Positions 22,544-29,814 of a stretch of DNA of 29,814 nt are shown here, piece by piece. The translations under genes were made by a program, and so were the position numbers. Where the stretch lies: assembly GCA_045124015.1 (NCBI GenBank), contig JBGVLA010000122.1, positions 1-29,814 on the forward strand, written 5' to 3'. The stretch comes from QALR01 sp045124015. Its GTDB lineage: Bacteria; Bacillota; Clostridia; Oscillospirales; CAG-272. Below the pieces are notes generated by a model. The model ran no database searches. It was not told the origin of the DNA and saw nothing but the letters and a program-made list of their open reading frames with translations. The stretch's first letter is position 1. Every line of letters starts with the position of its first letter.

Positions 22544-24859
22544 TTATTCCACCCAAAGGATCATTTCAAGGATACGTTTCGCGCAGATCGCCATTTCATC
22601 TCTTGTGATAAGACCTTGGGCATAAGGCTCTTTGAGCTGACCTTCCTGTCTTGCCGGCATACGGATGTCGTTTCCTGCTTTGACTTCCTTGTAATGCTTC
22701 GCGGTGTTCGACCAGTCGGTCGTGAGCATACCTTCATAGCCCCATTCGCCGCGCAAAATACCTGTGATCAGCTCGGCGCTTTCGGAGGTATGCACGCCGT
22801 TTAAGAGATTATACGAGGTCATGATCATTTTCGGTGCGGATTCTTTCACGCAGATCTCAAAGCCTTTGAGATAGATCTCACGCAAAGCACGCTCGGACAT
22901 GATGGAATCGGATTCGTGGCGGTTGGTCTCCTTGTTGTTTGCCGCGAAATGCTTCGGTGTGGCAACGACCTTTGCAGACTGGATACCGCGAACCATTGCC
23001 GCCGCCATCTTGCCTGCGATGAGCGGATCTTCGGAATAATATTCAAAGTTTCTGCCGCAGAGCGGGCTTCTGTGGATATTGAGCGCGGGGGTGAGCCATA
23101 TCTGAATGTTGTTTTCCTTACATTCAAGCGCGCCTGCCTTGCCGACCTCTTCCACAAGCTCGGTATTCCAAGAAGCAGCGAGCGCCGTGGCAATCGGGAA
23201 TGCCGTGGTGCGGATACCGCGTCTTGGATGCAAACGAAGTCCTGCGGGTCCGTCTGCCGTTGCGATCGGCGGGATTCTGTATCGATTTTCATAGCCGCCC
23301 ATCGTACCTGTATTGGCAACGCCTGTATCGCGCTTGCCGACAAGCACGTCCATGAGGTCTTCATCGCTCATCTGCGAGATGAACTCGTCAAGCGTTGCTT
23401 TGCCCTCATCAACGTCATAAAGCTCAATGACATCTTCGCGCGGTTTGTATTCGTTGTGATATGCCACGGGGAAGGTCTTTTCCGCATCCTCGCGGGCGGG
23501 AACGTCGCGCAGCGTGCCGTCTGCAAGCAAACGCTTTTCAAGCTTGCGAGGCGCACAATAGGAATTTAATTTCTCGACGATAACGTCTTCCTTGAGTGTA
23601 TAGGCGTAGTCCGCGCAAACGGTATCGCGCACAGACGTGCCGACAAAGAAGCGGTAATCCCCTTTTTCAAGTACGTACGCGCTCTTTTCGATATCGCCCA
23701 TATCGTCGTAGCTTGCCATATCGCGGATATCAAAGGTCATGCTGACGGTGCAGGATTTCCCTGCCTCCAAAAGAGGCGTTTTTTGGAACGCGATTAGCGC
23801 GATCTTTTCCTTGGAGATCTTGCCCTTGGGTGCGCTGTAATAGACTTCGACGACTTCCTTTCCTGCGCGTTTACCTGTGTTTGTTACCTTGGCGCTGACG
23901 AAGATCTGTTCTTCGTTGCCGCCGACGAATACGTTAGAGATCTCAAAGGTCGTATAGGTAAGACCATAGCCGAACGGATAGACGACAGCGTCCTTTTTGC
24001 CCGGAATCGTTTCAAAATAACGGTATCCGACGAAGATATCCTCTGTATATTTGACATACTCCTCGGATTCATGGAAGCCTGCGGAGGAGGGGTAATCCTC
24101 GAATTTTTCAGCACAGGTATCGACGAGCTTGCCGCTTGGTGCATCGTCGCCGACGAGCATATCCGCCGCCGCAAGACCGCCCTCAAGACCGCCCTGCCAA
24201 ATGAGAAGCGCGGATTTTACCTTGTCATTCTTGGCGAACCAAGAGGTGTCGATCATCGCGCCTACGTTCAGCAGAACGACGACGTTTTCAAAGCTTGCGA
24301 GAACGTCGGCAACCATTTTCTTTTCGCCGTCCTCAAGCTCGAAATACTTGTCTTTGCCGTCGTTTCGTCTGTCATAGCCCTCGCCCGAGAAACGGCAAAT
24401 GGTGATGATGGCGGTGTCGGTAAATGCTCTTGCCGAACGGAGAAGCTCTTCGGGGATCTTAGGCTCGGTGAGTCTGCCGTGTTCGCCGCCGTTCTTGTAG
24501 GCGTTTACAACGTGATCCGTATAGAAAAGGGAAAGAGAATCGAATACCTCGACCTTGCCTTCTTTCATCTTTAGCCCATCGTAAATGTTTCGTGTATATG
24601 GTACGAAAACATCGCCCGAACCGCTTCCGCCCTTGACGTAGTCGATCTGCGCATTGCCGAACACGGCGACCTTTTGACCCTTTTCAAAAGGCAAAAATCC
24701 GTTTTCGTTTTTCAGCAATACCGCACCCTCGCAGGCGGCACGGCGGGAAAGCGCGATGTGCTTTTCGCAAGCTGTGATGCATGAACGGTTATCACCCAAG
24801 GGGATGCAGGGGAGAAATCTGGCTCTGAGCCATTTTTCGGTTGGATAATACGGTTGCAT
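22544..24859 (-). CDS. Glycoside hydrolase family 3 with inverted domain order
   Basis: The 771-residue enzyme carries the GH3 domains in swapped order. The C-type domain comes first (about 35-300, starting SRRAACEGAVLLKNENGFLP), then YPFGYGLTYTTFE and a fibronectin III-like domain (about 305-420). The N-type catalytic domain is last (about 490-765; ATADGPAGLRLH, CGRNFEYYSEDP, TPKHFAANNKE). The nucleophile is predicted as Asp715 in LTTDW. Similar inverted GH3 beta-glucosidases are known from rumen Butyrivibrio and Ruminococcus. No signal peptide is seen. The ATG at 24859 follows GTAGG at seven bases. The leader of about 130 bases contains a structured repeat. Substrate is likely a beta-linked oligosaccharide, but specificity cannot be read. 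Confidence 0.92.
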   Translation of the reverse strand: MQPYYPTEKWLRARFLPCIPLGDNRSCITACEKHIALSRRAACEGAVLLKNENGFLPFEKGQKVAVFGNAQIDYVKGGSGSGDVFVPYTRNIYDGLKMKEGKVEVFDSLSLFYTDHVVNAYKNGGEHGRLTEPKIPEELLRSARAFTDTAIITICRFSGEGYDRRNDGKDKYFELEDGEKKMVADVLASFENVVVLLNVGAMIDTSWFAKNDKVKSALLIWQGGLEGGLAAADMLVGDDAPSGKLVDTCAEKFEDYPSSAGFHESEEYVKYTEDIFVGYRYFETIPGKKDAVVYPFGYGLTYTTFEISNVFVGGNEEQIFVSAKVTNTGKRAGKEVVEVYYSAPKGKISKEKIALIAFQKTPLLEAGKSCTVSMTFDIRDMASYDDMGDIEKSAYVLEKGDYRFFVGTSVRDTVCADYAYTLKEDVIVEKLNSYCAPRKLEKRLLADGTLRDVPAREDAEKTFPVAYHNEYKPREDVIELYDVDEGKATLDEFISQMSDEDLMDVLVGKRDTGVANTGTMGGYENRYRIPPIATADGPAGLRLHPRRGIRTTAFPIATALAASWNTELVEEVGKAGALECKENNIQIWLTPALNIHRSPLCGRNFEYYSEDPLIAGKMAAAMVRGIQSAKVVATPKHFAANNKETNRHESDSIMSERALREIYLKGFEICVKESAPKMIMTSYNLLNGVHTSESAELITGILRGEWGYEGMLTTDWSNTAKHYKEVKAGNDIRMPARQEGQLKEPYAQGLITRDEMAICAKRILEMILWVE

Positions 24860-24907
24860 GAGATAGCCTACCTTTCATGATGTTTTTTATTATGGAAAAA
24901 TACTTGA

Positions 24908-24991
24908 ATCGATCTCGCCGTTTTGCTGTATTTGGGATACATAAAAAGCTATGATAGGCGAGCAACATCCAGCGGGCGTTGCCCGCTTTTT
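24908..24991 (-). repeat. Structured repeat element, copy 1 (leader of the inverted GH3 gene)
   Basis: Shares 15 identical bases (24912-24926) and 13 identical bases (24953-24965) with 28463-28545, in the same arrangement. It can fold into a terminal hairpin (GCGGGC 24972-24977 with GCCCGC 24981-24986, three-base loop) and a longer stem (CTCGCC 24914-24919 with GGCGAG 24957-24962). It lies between a consensus promoter and the GH3 start codon, so it should be transcribed as mRNA leader. Confidence 0.7.
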
Positions 24992-24997
24992 GCCCTC

Positions 24998-25026
24998 ATT
25001 ATAATATATAAATATCGATTTGTCAA
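24998..25026 (-). promoter_or_regulatory. Consensus promoter of the inverted GH3 gene
   Basis: On the minus strand a perfect TTGACA (25021-25026) and TATAAT (24998-25003) are 17 bp apart. The start site would be near 24992, directly before the repeat hairpin. Confidence 0.85.
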
Positions 25027-25051
25027 TCTTTATTTTTTGTGTATAGCATAC

Positions 25052-25087
25052 AAAAAACCCTCCGTTATCCAAGGGATATCGGAGGGT
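25052..25087 (-). terminator. Intrinsic terminator of the cmk-plsC-ispH/S1 operon
   Basis: CCCTCCG (25058-25064) pairs with CGGAGGG (25080-25086), with an inner TATCC/GGATA helix, followed on the minus strand by a run of six T residues, 26 bases after the ispH-S1 stop. Confidence 0.85.
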
Positions 25088-25112
25088 ATGCTTCTCTTAT
25101 GGAGATGCTTGC

Positions 25113-27104
25113 TTATTCAGCGTCAGCTGCGGGAGCTTCTTCCACTGCTGCTTCTGCTTCTTCAAGAAGAACGCGGATGGAAAGGCTTACCTTGCAGTTT
25201 TCGGTGTCGATGTCGATGATCTTCGCGTCAACTACCTGACCCTTTTCAAGAACTTCAGCAGGGCTTGCGAGCTTCTTGTTTGCGATCTGGGAGATGTGGA
25301 TAAGACCGTCAACGCCGGGGATGATCTGCGCGAATGCACCGAAGGGCATCATGGAAACGATGGTTACGGGTGCAACGTCGCCGATTGCGTATTTGTCTGT
25401 GAAGAGCTTCCAAGGATTGGTGTCTTCTGTCTTGTAGCCAAGAGAGATTCTGTTCTTTTCCTGGTCGAAGTCCTTAACGAATACTTCGAGAGTATCGCCG
25501 ATGGAAACAACGTCCTTGGGAGAAGAGATTCTGAGCCAAGAGAGTTCAGAGCTGTGAACCATGCCGTCAACGCCGCCGAGATCAACGAATGCGCCGTAGG
25601 ATGTGAGGCTCTTAACCTTACCTGTGTAGTGCTTGCCTACTTCGATTTCTGCCCAGAATTTTTCGAGAAGTGCTTTTCTTTCTTCTCTTGCAACGACACG
25701 GATGGAACCAACTGCGCGACGGCGGTCTTCCTTGATGTCGATTACTTTGAATTTCTGAACGGTGCCAACGAGAGTGGTGAGATCGCCGTCCTTGGGAACG
25801 GTGGTCTGGGATGCAGGAATGAATACCTTCTGTGCAAGAGCAGAGATGATAACGCCGCCCTTAACAGCTTCGATAACCTTGCCTTCGAGAACGGTTTCAG
25901 CTTCTTTAGCTTCTACGATCTTGGACCAGTTGTTGTGTGCGTCGATCTTCTTCTTGGAAAGGGTAGCGATGCCGTCGAGGTCGCTTACGCGAACTGCAAC
26001 TGCTTCTACTTCGTCGCCGATCTTGAAGAGATCTTCAAGCTTAGCCTGGGGATCGTCGGTAACGTTGTCGAGGGTAAGAATACCGGTTACCTTGGAACCG
26101 ATGTCCACATGGACTTCAGTGCCTGTTACAGATGTAACGATGCCGCGTACGGTGTCTCCTGTATTTAATGTTTTGAAAGATTGTTCAAGAAGTTGTGCGA
26201 AATTTTCCTGTTCGCTCATGGTGTTTTGTACCTCCTCAATGATGTAGCCGGGCGTAGAGGCTCCGGCTGCGATGCCGATCGTGCCGGTCATCTGTGTAAT
26301 ATGAAACGGGATGGACGCTGCCGTTTCGATGAGATGCGTTTCCTCGCAGTTCTGCTTGCTGATGTCGTAAAGCTTCTTAGTGTTGGAGCTTTCAAGACCG
26401 CCTACGACGAGCATGGCATCACATTCACGAGAGAGCGCATCGACTTCCTTTTGGCGCGTTTCCGTAACATTACATATTGTATCAAAAAATAATCCGTTTG
26501 TATATAGTTTTTCAAGAAATTTTTTGCTTTTTTGATAATCTTCCAAATTGTGTGTCGTTTGCGACGCAGAAATGACTCTTTTGGATACAATGTTTTGGCG
26601 CTCTCCGCGTTCATGAGCCTCTTTTAGCTCTTCCAGACTGGAAAAAATGCGATATTCGCCCTTGATGTAGCTGGAAATGCCGATGACCTCGGGATGCTTC
26701 TTGCTTCCGAATAGAAATGTGAAAGTATCCTCGGTGGTGTTTTCCTTCATTATTTTATAGATCTTGGCAACGAAGGGACAAGTCATGTCGAGCACCTCGG
26801 CTTTCGGGTGTGCCGCGACAAAGGCTTCCAATTTTTCTTTTGCCGTGCAAGGCACGCCATGGGTACGAATGACAAAAATGGAATTTTCGGGTGCTGTTTT
26901 CAGAACGTCGTCGATCTCGTTTTCTTCAATGACGGAAACGCCGTTTTCAGCGAGTCTGGCGTTGACGTTCGGGTTATGGATCAGGGAGCCGATGGTATAG
27001 ATCTTAGCATCGCGGCGTTCCTCGATGAGCGCGAAAACGGCATCGACGGCGCGTTTGACACCGAAGCAGAAGCCTGCGTATTTTGCGGTTTTGACGGTTC
27101 TCAT
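25113..27104 (-). CDS. ispH: Fusion of IspH (HMBPP reductase) and ribosomal protein S1
   Basis: The 663-residue protein joins two activities. Residues 1 to about 285 are IspH, the iron-sulphur enzyme that makes IPP and DMAPP in the last step of the non-mevalonate pathway. The three cluster cysteines are C13 (GFCFGVKRAV), C109 (MTCPFVAK) and C211 (CNVTETRQ). Four S1 RNA-binding domains follow (about 300-375, 385-460, 470-545, 555-625; for example YGAFVDLGGVDGMVHSSELS), then an alanine/glutamate-rich tail. This fusion is common in Clostridia, where the S1 part is thought to act in mRNA binding on the ribosome. The ATG overlaps the plsC stop by four bases. S1 domain 2 is the most divergent. Confidence 0.96.
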   Translation of the reverse strand: MRTVKTAKYAGFCFGVKRAVDAVFALIEERRDAKIYTIGSLIHNPNVNARLAENGVSVIEENEIDDVLKTAPENSIFVIRTHGVPCTAKEKLEAFVAAHPKAEVLDMTCPFVAKIYKIMKENTTEDTFTFLFGSKKHPEVIGISSYIKGEYRIFSSLEELKEAHERGERQNIVSKRVISASQTTHNLEDYQKSKKFLEKLYTNGLFFDTICNVTETRQKEVDALSRECDAMLVVGGLESSNTKKLYDISKQNCEETHLIETAASIPFHITQMTGTIGIAAGASTPGYIIEEVQNTMSEQENFAQLLEQSFKTLNTGDTVRGIVTSVTGTEVHVDIGSKVTGILTLDNVTDDPQAKLEDLFKIGDEVEAVAVRVSDLDGIATLSKKKIDAHNNWSKIVEAKEAETVLEGKVIEAVKGGVIISALAQKVFIPASQTTVPKDGDLTTLVGTVQKFKVIDIKEDRRRAVGSIRVVAREERKALLEKFWAEIEVGKHYTGKVKSLTSYGAFVDLGGVDGMVHSSELSWLRISSPKDVVSIGDTLEVFVKDFDQEKNRISLGYKTEDTNPWKLFTDKYAIGDVAPVTIVSMMPFGAFAQIIPGVDGLIHISQIANKKLASPAEVLEKGQVVDAKIIDIDTENCKVSLSIRVLLEEAEAAVEEAPAADAE

Positions 27105-27715
27105 TTCTGTTCTCCTCCGAGTTCACAGATTCTTGTGAAGATTTTCTTTGCGGCGGCATCATATTCTGCCATACCGCCCTTTTCAAAGCCGAGGTCCTCG
27201 TATTGGATCGGTTCGCCGATGATGACGGTTACCTTGCGGAAGAGGCGGACGCGGTGCTTGTCGGTTTTGATATAGACGGGAAGCACGTTGCTCTTTGCGC
27301 GGTAAGCCATAAGGCCGACACCGCTTTTTGCCTGCTCGGGCTTGTGTTCCTCATGGGTACGCGTGCCCTGCGGGAAAATGCCGATGTAACCGCCCTTTTT
27401 CAAAACGTCGATGGTCTGCGTGATGGCTTTGAGATCGACCTGTCCGCGGCTGACGGAGATCGTGCCAAACCAGCGGAGGATCGCGGCAAAGGGCTTGAAT
27501 TTGAAAAGCTCGCGCTTGGCGAAGAAGTAGATCTGACGCTTCAAATTGAGCGCGAGAAAAAGAATATCGTGGTTGCTGACATGGTTTGCGCAGATCAAAC
27601 AAGGACCTTCCATCAGCTCGTTTTCGCGTCCGATAACCTCCATGCGGAAGAAAAGCTTATAAAAGGGTCTGACGACGATCTGTAAAAAACGGTAGAATTT
27701 ATTGACTTTCTTCAT
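27101..27715 (-). CDS. plsC: 1-acyl-sn-glycerol-3-phosphate acyltransferase PlsC
   Basis: PlsC makes phosphatidic acid by acylating lysophosphatidic acid at the membrane. The 204-residue protein has a basic, partly hydrophobic N-terminus and the catalytic NHxxxxD motif as NHVSNHD (H45, D50). The second motif reads FPQGTR (114-119), with glutamine where most family members have glutamate. It overlaps cmk and ispH by four bases on each side (ATGA), so the three genes form a tightly coupled operon. Length is at the short end for the family but complete. Confidence 0.93.
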   Translation of the reverse strand: MKKVNKFYRFLQIVVRPFYKLFFRMEVIGRENELMEGPCLICANHVSNHDILFLALNLKRQIYFFAKRELFKFKPFAAILRWFGTISVSRGQVDLKAITQTIDVLKKGGYIGIFPQGTRTHEEHKPEQAKSGVGLMAYRAKSNVLPVYIKTDKHRVRLFRKVTVIIGEPIQYEDLGFEKGGMAEYDAAAKKIFTRICELGGEQK

Positions 27716-28392
27716 ACCGCTTCACCTGCTTCCTTGGCTTTGTCTCGGATGATGGCAATGGCAAGATCAATAACGGCATCAAAATCGCCCGAGTTATCCA
27801 GGAAGATCGCGTCCTCCGCAGGAATGGCAGGTGCGATCTCTCGAGTGCTGTCCTGACGGTCGCGTTCCGCCATAGCGGAAGCAACTTCTTCAAGCGTTAC
27901 GTTTTCGCCCTTGGCGATGAGCTCGTTATAACGACGGCGTGCGCGTTCTGCGTCGGATACGGTTACGAAGAATTTTACCTGTGCATGGGGCAAAATAACC
28001 GTGCCGATATCGCGTCCATCCATGATGACGTTGTTTTCCTTTGCGATATTTCTTTGCACGTCAAGAAGATGCGCGCGGACTGCGGGGATCGCGGAGACCT
28101 TGGAGGCGTAAGCGGAGATCTCGTTCGTGCGGATAAGACCGCCGACATCTTCTTCGCCGAGATAGATCTTTTGTTCGCCGTTTTCAAATCTCAAAGAGAT
28201 CTTGATTTCGGGGAGTGCTGCGGTAACGGCGTCTGTGTCTGTGGGCTCGATGCCGAGGCGTTTGACGGCAAGACCGATGGTGCGGTACATCGCGCCTGTG
28301 TCAGTGTAGATATAGCCGAGTTTTTTGGCGAGCGCTTTGGCAAGGGTGCTTTTTCCTGCACCCGAGGGTCCGTCGAGAGCAATGTTCATCAT
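27712..28392 (-). CDS. cmk: Cytidylate kinase
   Basis: Cmk phosphorylates CMP and dCMP for nucleotide and phospholipid precursor supply. The 226-residue protein has the P-loop GPSGAGKS (8-15), YTDTGAMYR, the CMP-binding VIMDGRDIGTVILP and AERARRRYNEL followed by a lid-like ERDRQDSTRE. The first of two ATGs (28392) follows AAAGGG nine bases away and is preferred. The cmk-plsC-ispH/S1 order is a standard clostridial arrangement. Confidence 0.96.
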   Translation of the reverse strand: MMNIALDGPSGAGKSTLAKALAKKLGYIYTDTGAMYRTIGLAVKRLGIEPTDTDAVTAALPEIKISLRFENGEQKIYLGEEDVGGLIRTNEISAYASKVSAIPAVRAHLLDVQRNIAKENNVIMDGRDIGTVILPHAQVKFFVTVSDAERARRRYNELIAKGENVTLEEVASAMAERDRQDSTREIAPAIPAEDAIFLDNSGDFDAVIDLAIAIIRDKAKEAGEAV

Positions 28393-28462
28393 ATCGTTTT
28401 TCCCTTTCGTTATGTGATTGAATTTTTGAATATTATTTTTTATTCTCTAAGAAATTGCTCAA

Positions 28463-28545
28463 ATCAATCTCGCCGTTTTGCCCTGCTTTGTAATGGGAAA
28501 AGCCGAGATAGGCGAGCAATTGTCAGCGGCGACTCGCCGCGTTTT
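28463..28545 (-). repeat. Structured repeat element, copy 2 (end of the FAD oxidoreductase gene)
   Basis: Matches copy 1 in two identical blocks (28467-28481 and 28507-28519). The terminal hairpin is GCGGCG (28526-28531) with CGCCGC (28535-28540), a different sequence but the same 6-bp stem and three-base loop as copy 1. The CTCGCC/GGCGAG stem is identical (28469-28474 with 28511-28516). It covers the last codons of the oxidoreductase gene and lies 71 bases before cmk. Confidence 0.7.
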
Positions 28546-29810
28546 AACTCCAACCCCACTGCGCCCGTTTCCGTTGCCGCTTCCGCCGCCGCGTGCGCGG
28601 TGCAAAAGGCGATCTGCAGATTGAATCCGCCCGTGTATGCGTCAAGATCCATGACCTCTCCTGCAAAATAGAGATTGGAACATTTCTTGGAGCGCATGGT
28701 CTGCGGTTCGATCTCTTTGACGGAAACGCCGCCGCTGGTTACGATGGCTTCGCCGATGGGGCGGAAGCCCGTTACCGTAACGGGGAGATTTTTGAGAAGC
28801 TCGCAGATTCTGCGGCGTTCCTCCGCTGTAATGGAGTGGATCTTTTTATCCGTGGGAATGGCGCAAAGCTTGATGAACGGCTCGCGCAGCTTGGCGGGGA
28901 GAAGCTCATCGAAAGCATTGATGAAGTTGCGGTTTTTGTATTTTTCAAAGTCGGAAAGAAGTCTCTTATCGAGCGCCTGCGCGTCAAGCGCAGGTTTTAG
29001 GTCGATGGAGACGATATACCGTCCGCTTTCCATTGGACGTAGATGCGCGGACGCGGAAAGCACGAGCGGACCGCTGATACCGAAATGACAGAACAGCATC
29101 TCGCCGAAATCGCGGTAGATGACCTTGTTCTTTTTCTTCGTGTCGATGACGGAAACGGCGACGTTTTTGAGTGAAAGTCCCATCGTTTCGCGGCAAACGA
29201 AATCGTCCGAGCAAAGTCCCACGAGAGAGGGAATGCGTGGGGTTACGGTGTGTCCCACGGATTCCGCCATGCGGTAGCCGTCGCCCGTCGAGCCTGTGAT
29301 CGGGTAGGAAAGACCGCCTGTGCAAAGAATGACGGCGTCATAGCCTACGTAGTCCTTTTTCTCGGAGCGAACGCCCGAAAGCGTACCGTCTGCTTTTTGT
29401 ATCAGCTCGGAGATTCTGTCGCAAACGATGCGAACGCCGTTTTTCAGACAATAGTGCTTCAAAGCAAGCACGACGTCCGTCGCCTTATCGGAAACGGGAA
29501 AGACGGGCTTTCCGCGCTCTGTCTTGAGCGGTACGCCCAAGGATTCGAGCAGCGCCATCGTGTCGGCAGACGAGAATCTGTTGATAGCGGAAAAAAGGAA
29601 TTTTCCGTTTGCGGTTACGTTTTTGATAAATTCATCGGGGGTGCAATCGTTCGTAAGGTTGCATCTGCCCTTACCCGTGATGCCGAGCTTTTTGCCGAGC
29701 AGGGTGTTTCGCTCAAAGAGCGTAACGTCTGCACCGAGCTCTGCCGCGTGTCCTGCCGCGAGCATACCCGCGGGACCGCCGCCGATAACGGCGATTTTGG
29801 TTTTGTTCAT
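28464..29810 (-). CDS. HI0933/YhiN-family NAD(P)/FAD-dependent oxidoreductase
   Basis: The 448-residue flavoprotein begins IAVIGGGPAGMLAAGHA, a dinucleotide-binding fold with GGGPAG at 10-15. Family motifs follow: LGKKLGITGKGRCNLTN, GLSYPITGSTGDGYRMAE, and the C-terminal LYFAGEVMDLDAYTGGFNLQ, which completes FAD binding. The physiological reaction of most members is not established; BaiN-type enzymes act on steroids, others are of unknown function. The family pattern ends soon after GGFNLQIAF; the last 25 residues are encoded by the structured repeat, so the natural C-terminus seems to have been replaced. The ATG at 29810 is four bases from the window edge, so its ribosome binding site is not visible. 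Confidence 0.92.
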   Translation of the reverse strand: MNKTKIAVIGGGPAGMLAAGHAAELGADVTLFERNTLLGKKLGITGKGRCNLTNDCTPDEFIKNVTANGKFLFSAINRFSSADTMALLESLGVPLKTERGKPVFPVSDKATDVVLALKHYCLKNGVRIVCDRISELIQKADGTLSGVRSEKKDYVGYDAVILCTGGLSYPITGSTGDGYRMAESVGHTVTPRIPSLVGLCSDDFVCRETMGLSLKNVAVSVIDTKKKNKVIYRDFGEMLFCHFGISGPLVLSASAHLRPMESGRYIVSIDLKPALDAQALDKRLLSDFEKYKNRNFINAFDELLPAKLREPFIKLCAIPTDKKIHSITAEERRRICELLKNLPVTVTGFRPIGEAIVTSGGVSVKEIEPQTMRSKKCSNLYFAGEVMDLDAYTGGFNLQIAFCTAHAAAEAATETGAVGLELKRGESPLTIARLSRLFPLQSRAKRRD

Positions 29811-29814
29811 GTTG

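Noticed and set aside
24890..25072. A 60-codon minus-strand frame across repeat copy 1
   Set aside because: Its start lies upstream of the consensus promoter and its body crosses promoter and repeat; it has no ribosome binding site. The shared QNGEID with copy 2 follows from the repeat and is mentioned under the repeat finding.

Overview
The window is a chromosomal segment of a low-to-medium G+C Gram-positive bacterium of the class Clostridia, probably an uncultured gut-type lineage. Three things suggest this. There is a division and cell-wall (dcw) cluster in Firmicutes order with a PASTA-bearing PBP. There is a fused IspH-ribosomal protein S1 gene in the typical clostridial order FAD oxidoreductase - cmk - plsC - ispH/S1. 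AGGAGG-type ribosome binding sites are common. MurE carries DNPR, which indicates meso-diaminopimelate peptidoglycan. No rRNA, tRNA or CRISPR array was seen.

Layout. 1-2.7 kb is part of a mobile element: the tail of one large serine recombinase, a frameshifted mobC, a small unknown gene and a second, complete large serine recombinase with its own promoter. 2.7-3.95 kb is accessory: a structured non-coding stretch, then an A+T-rich HEAT-repeat-like gene with a near-consensus promoter, lying between two 46-bp imperfect direct repeats. 3.95-19.4 kb is entirely on the minus strand. In transcription order it runs mraZ, rsmH, ftsL, PBP, murE, murF, mraY, ftsW, murG, ftsQ, a terminator, an ECF sigma factor with its membrane partner, ftsZ, a terminator, and a membrane protein of unknown function. 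murD, murC, murB and ftsA are not in the window.

19.4-19.74 kb is a dense divergent control region between mraZ and a GH3 glycosidase. It has a mraZ promoter, four 10-bp MraZ-type boxes, three TGTGGAAAR 9-mers spaced exactly 21 bp apart, and an A+T-rich stretch with further TTTTCCACA-like boxes. 19.7-24.9 kb holds two convergent GH3 glycosidases with opposite domain order and a small membrane protein between them. 25.1-29.8 kb is the housekeeping operon FAD oxidoreductase, cmk, plsC, ispH-S1 on the minus strand.

How the genes work together. The dcw genes take the pathway from UDP-MurNAc-tripeptide ligation (MurE, MurF) through lipid I and lipid II (MraY, MurG) to septal polymerisation and cross-linking (FtsW, PBP, FtsL, FtsQ), organised by FtsZ. 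The GH3 enzymes are probably cytoplasmic and hydrolyse imported oligosaccharides. The most unusual signals are non-coding. One is a roughly 84-bp repeat with a conserved fold, present twice: once as the apparent mRNA leader of the domain-inverted GH3 gene and once replacing the 3' end of the FAD oxidoreductase gene. The other is the phased box array upstream of mraZ.
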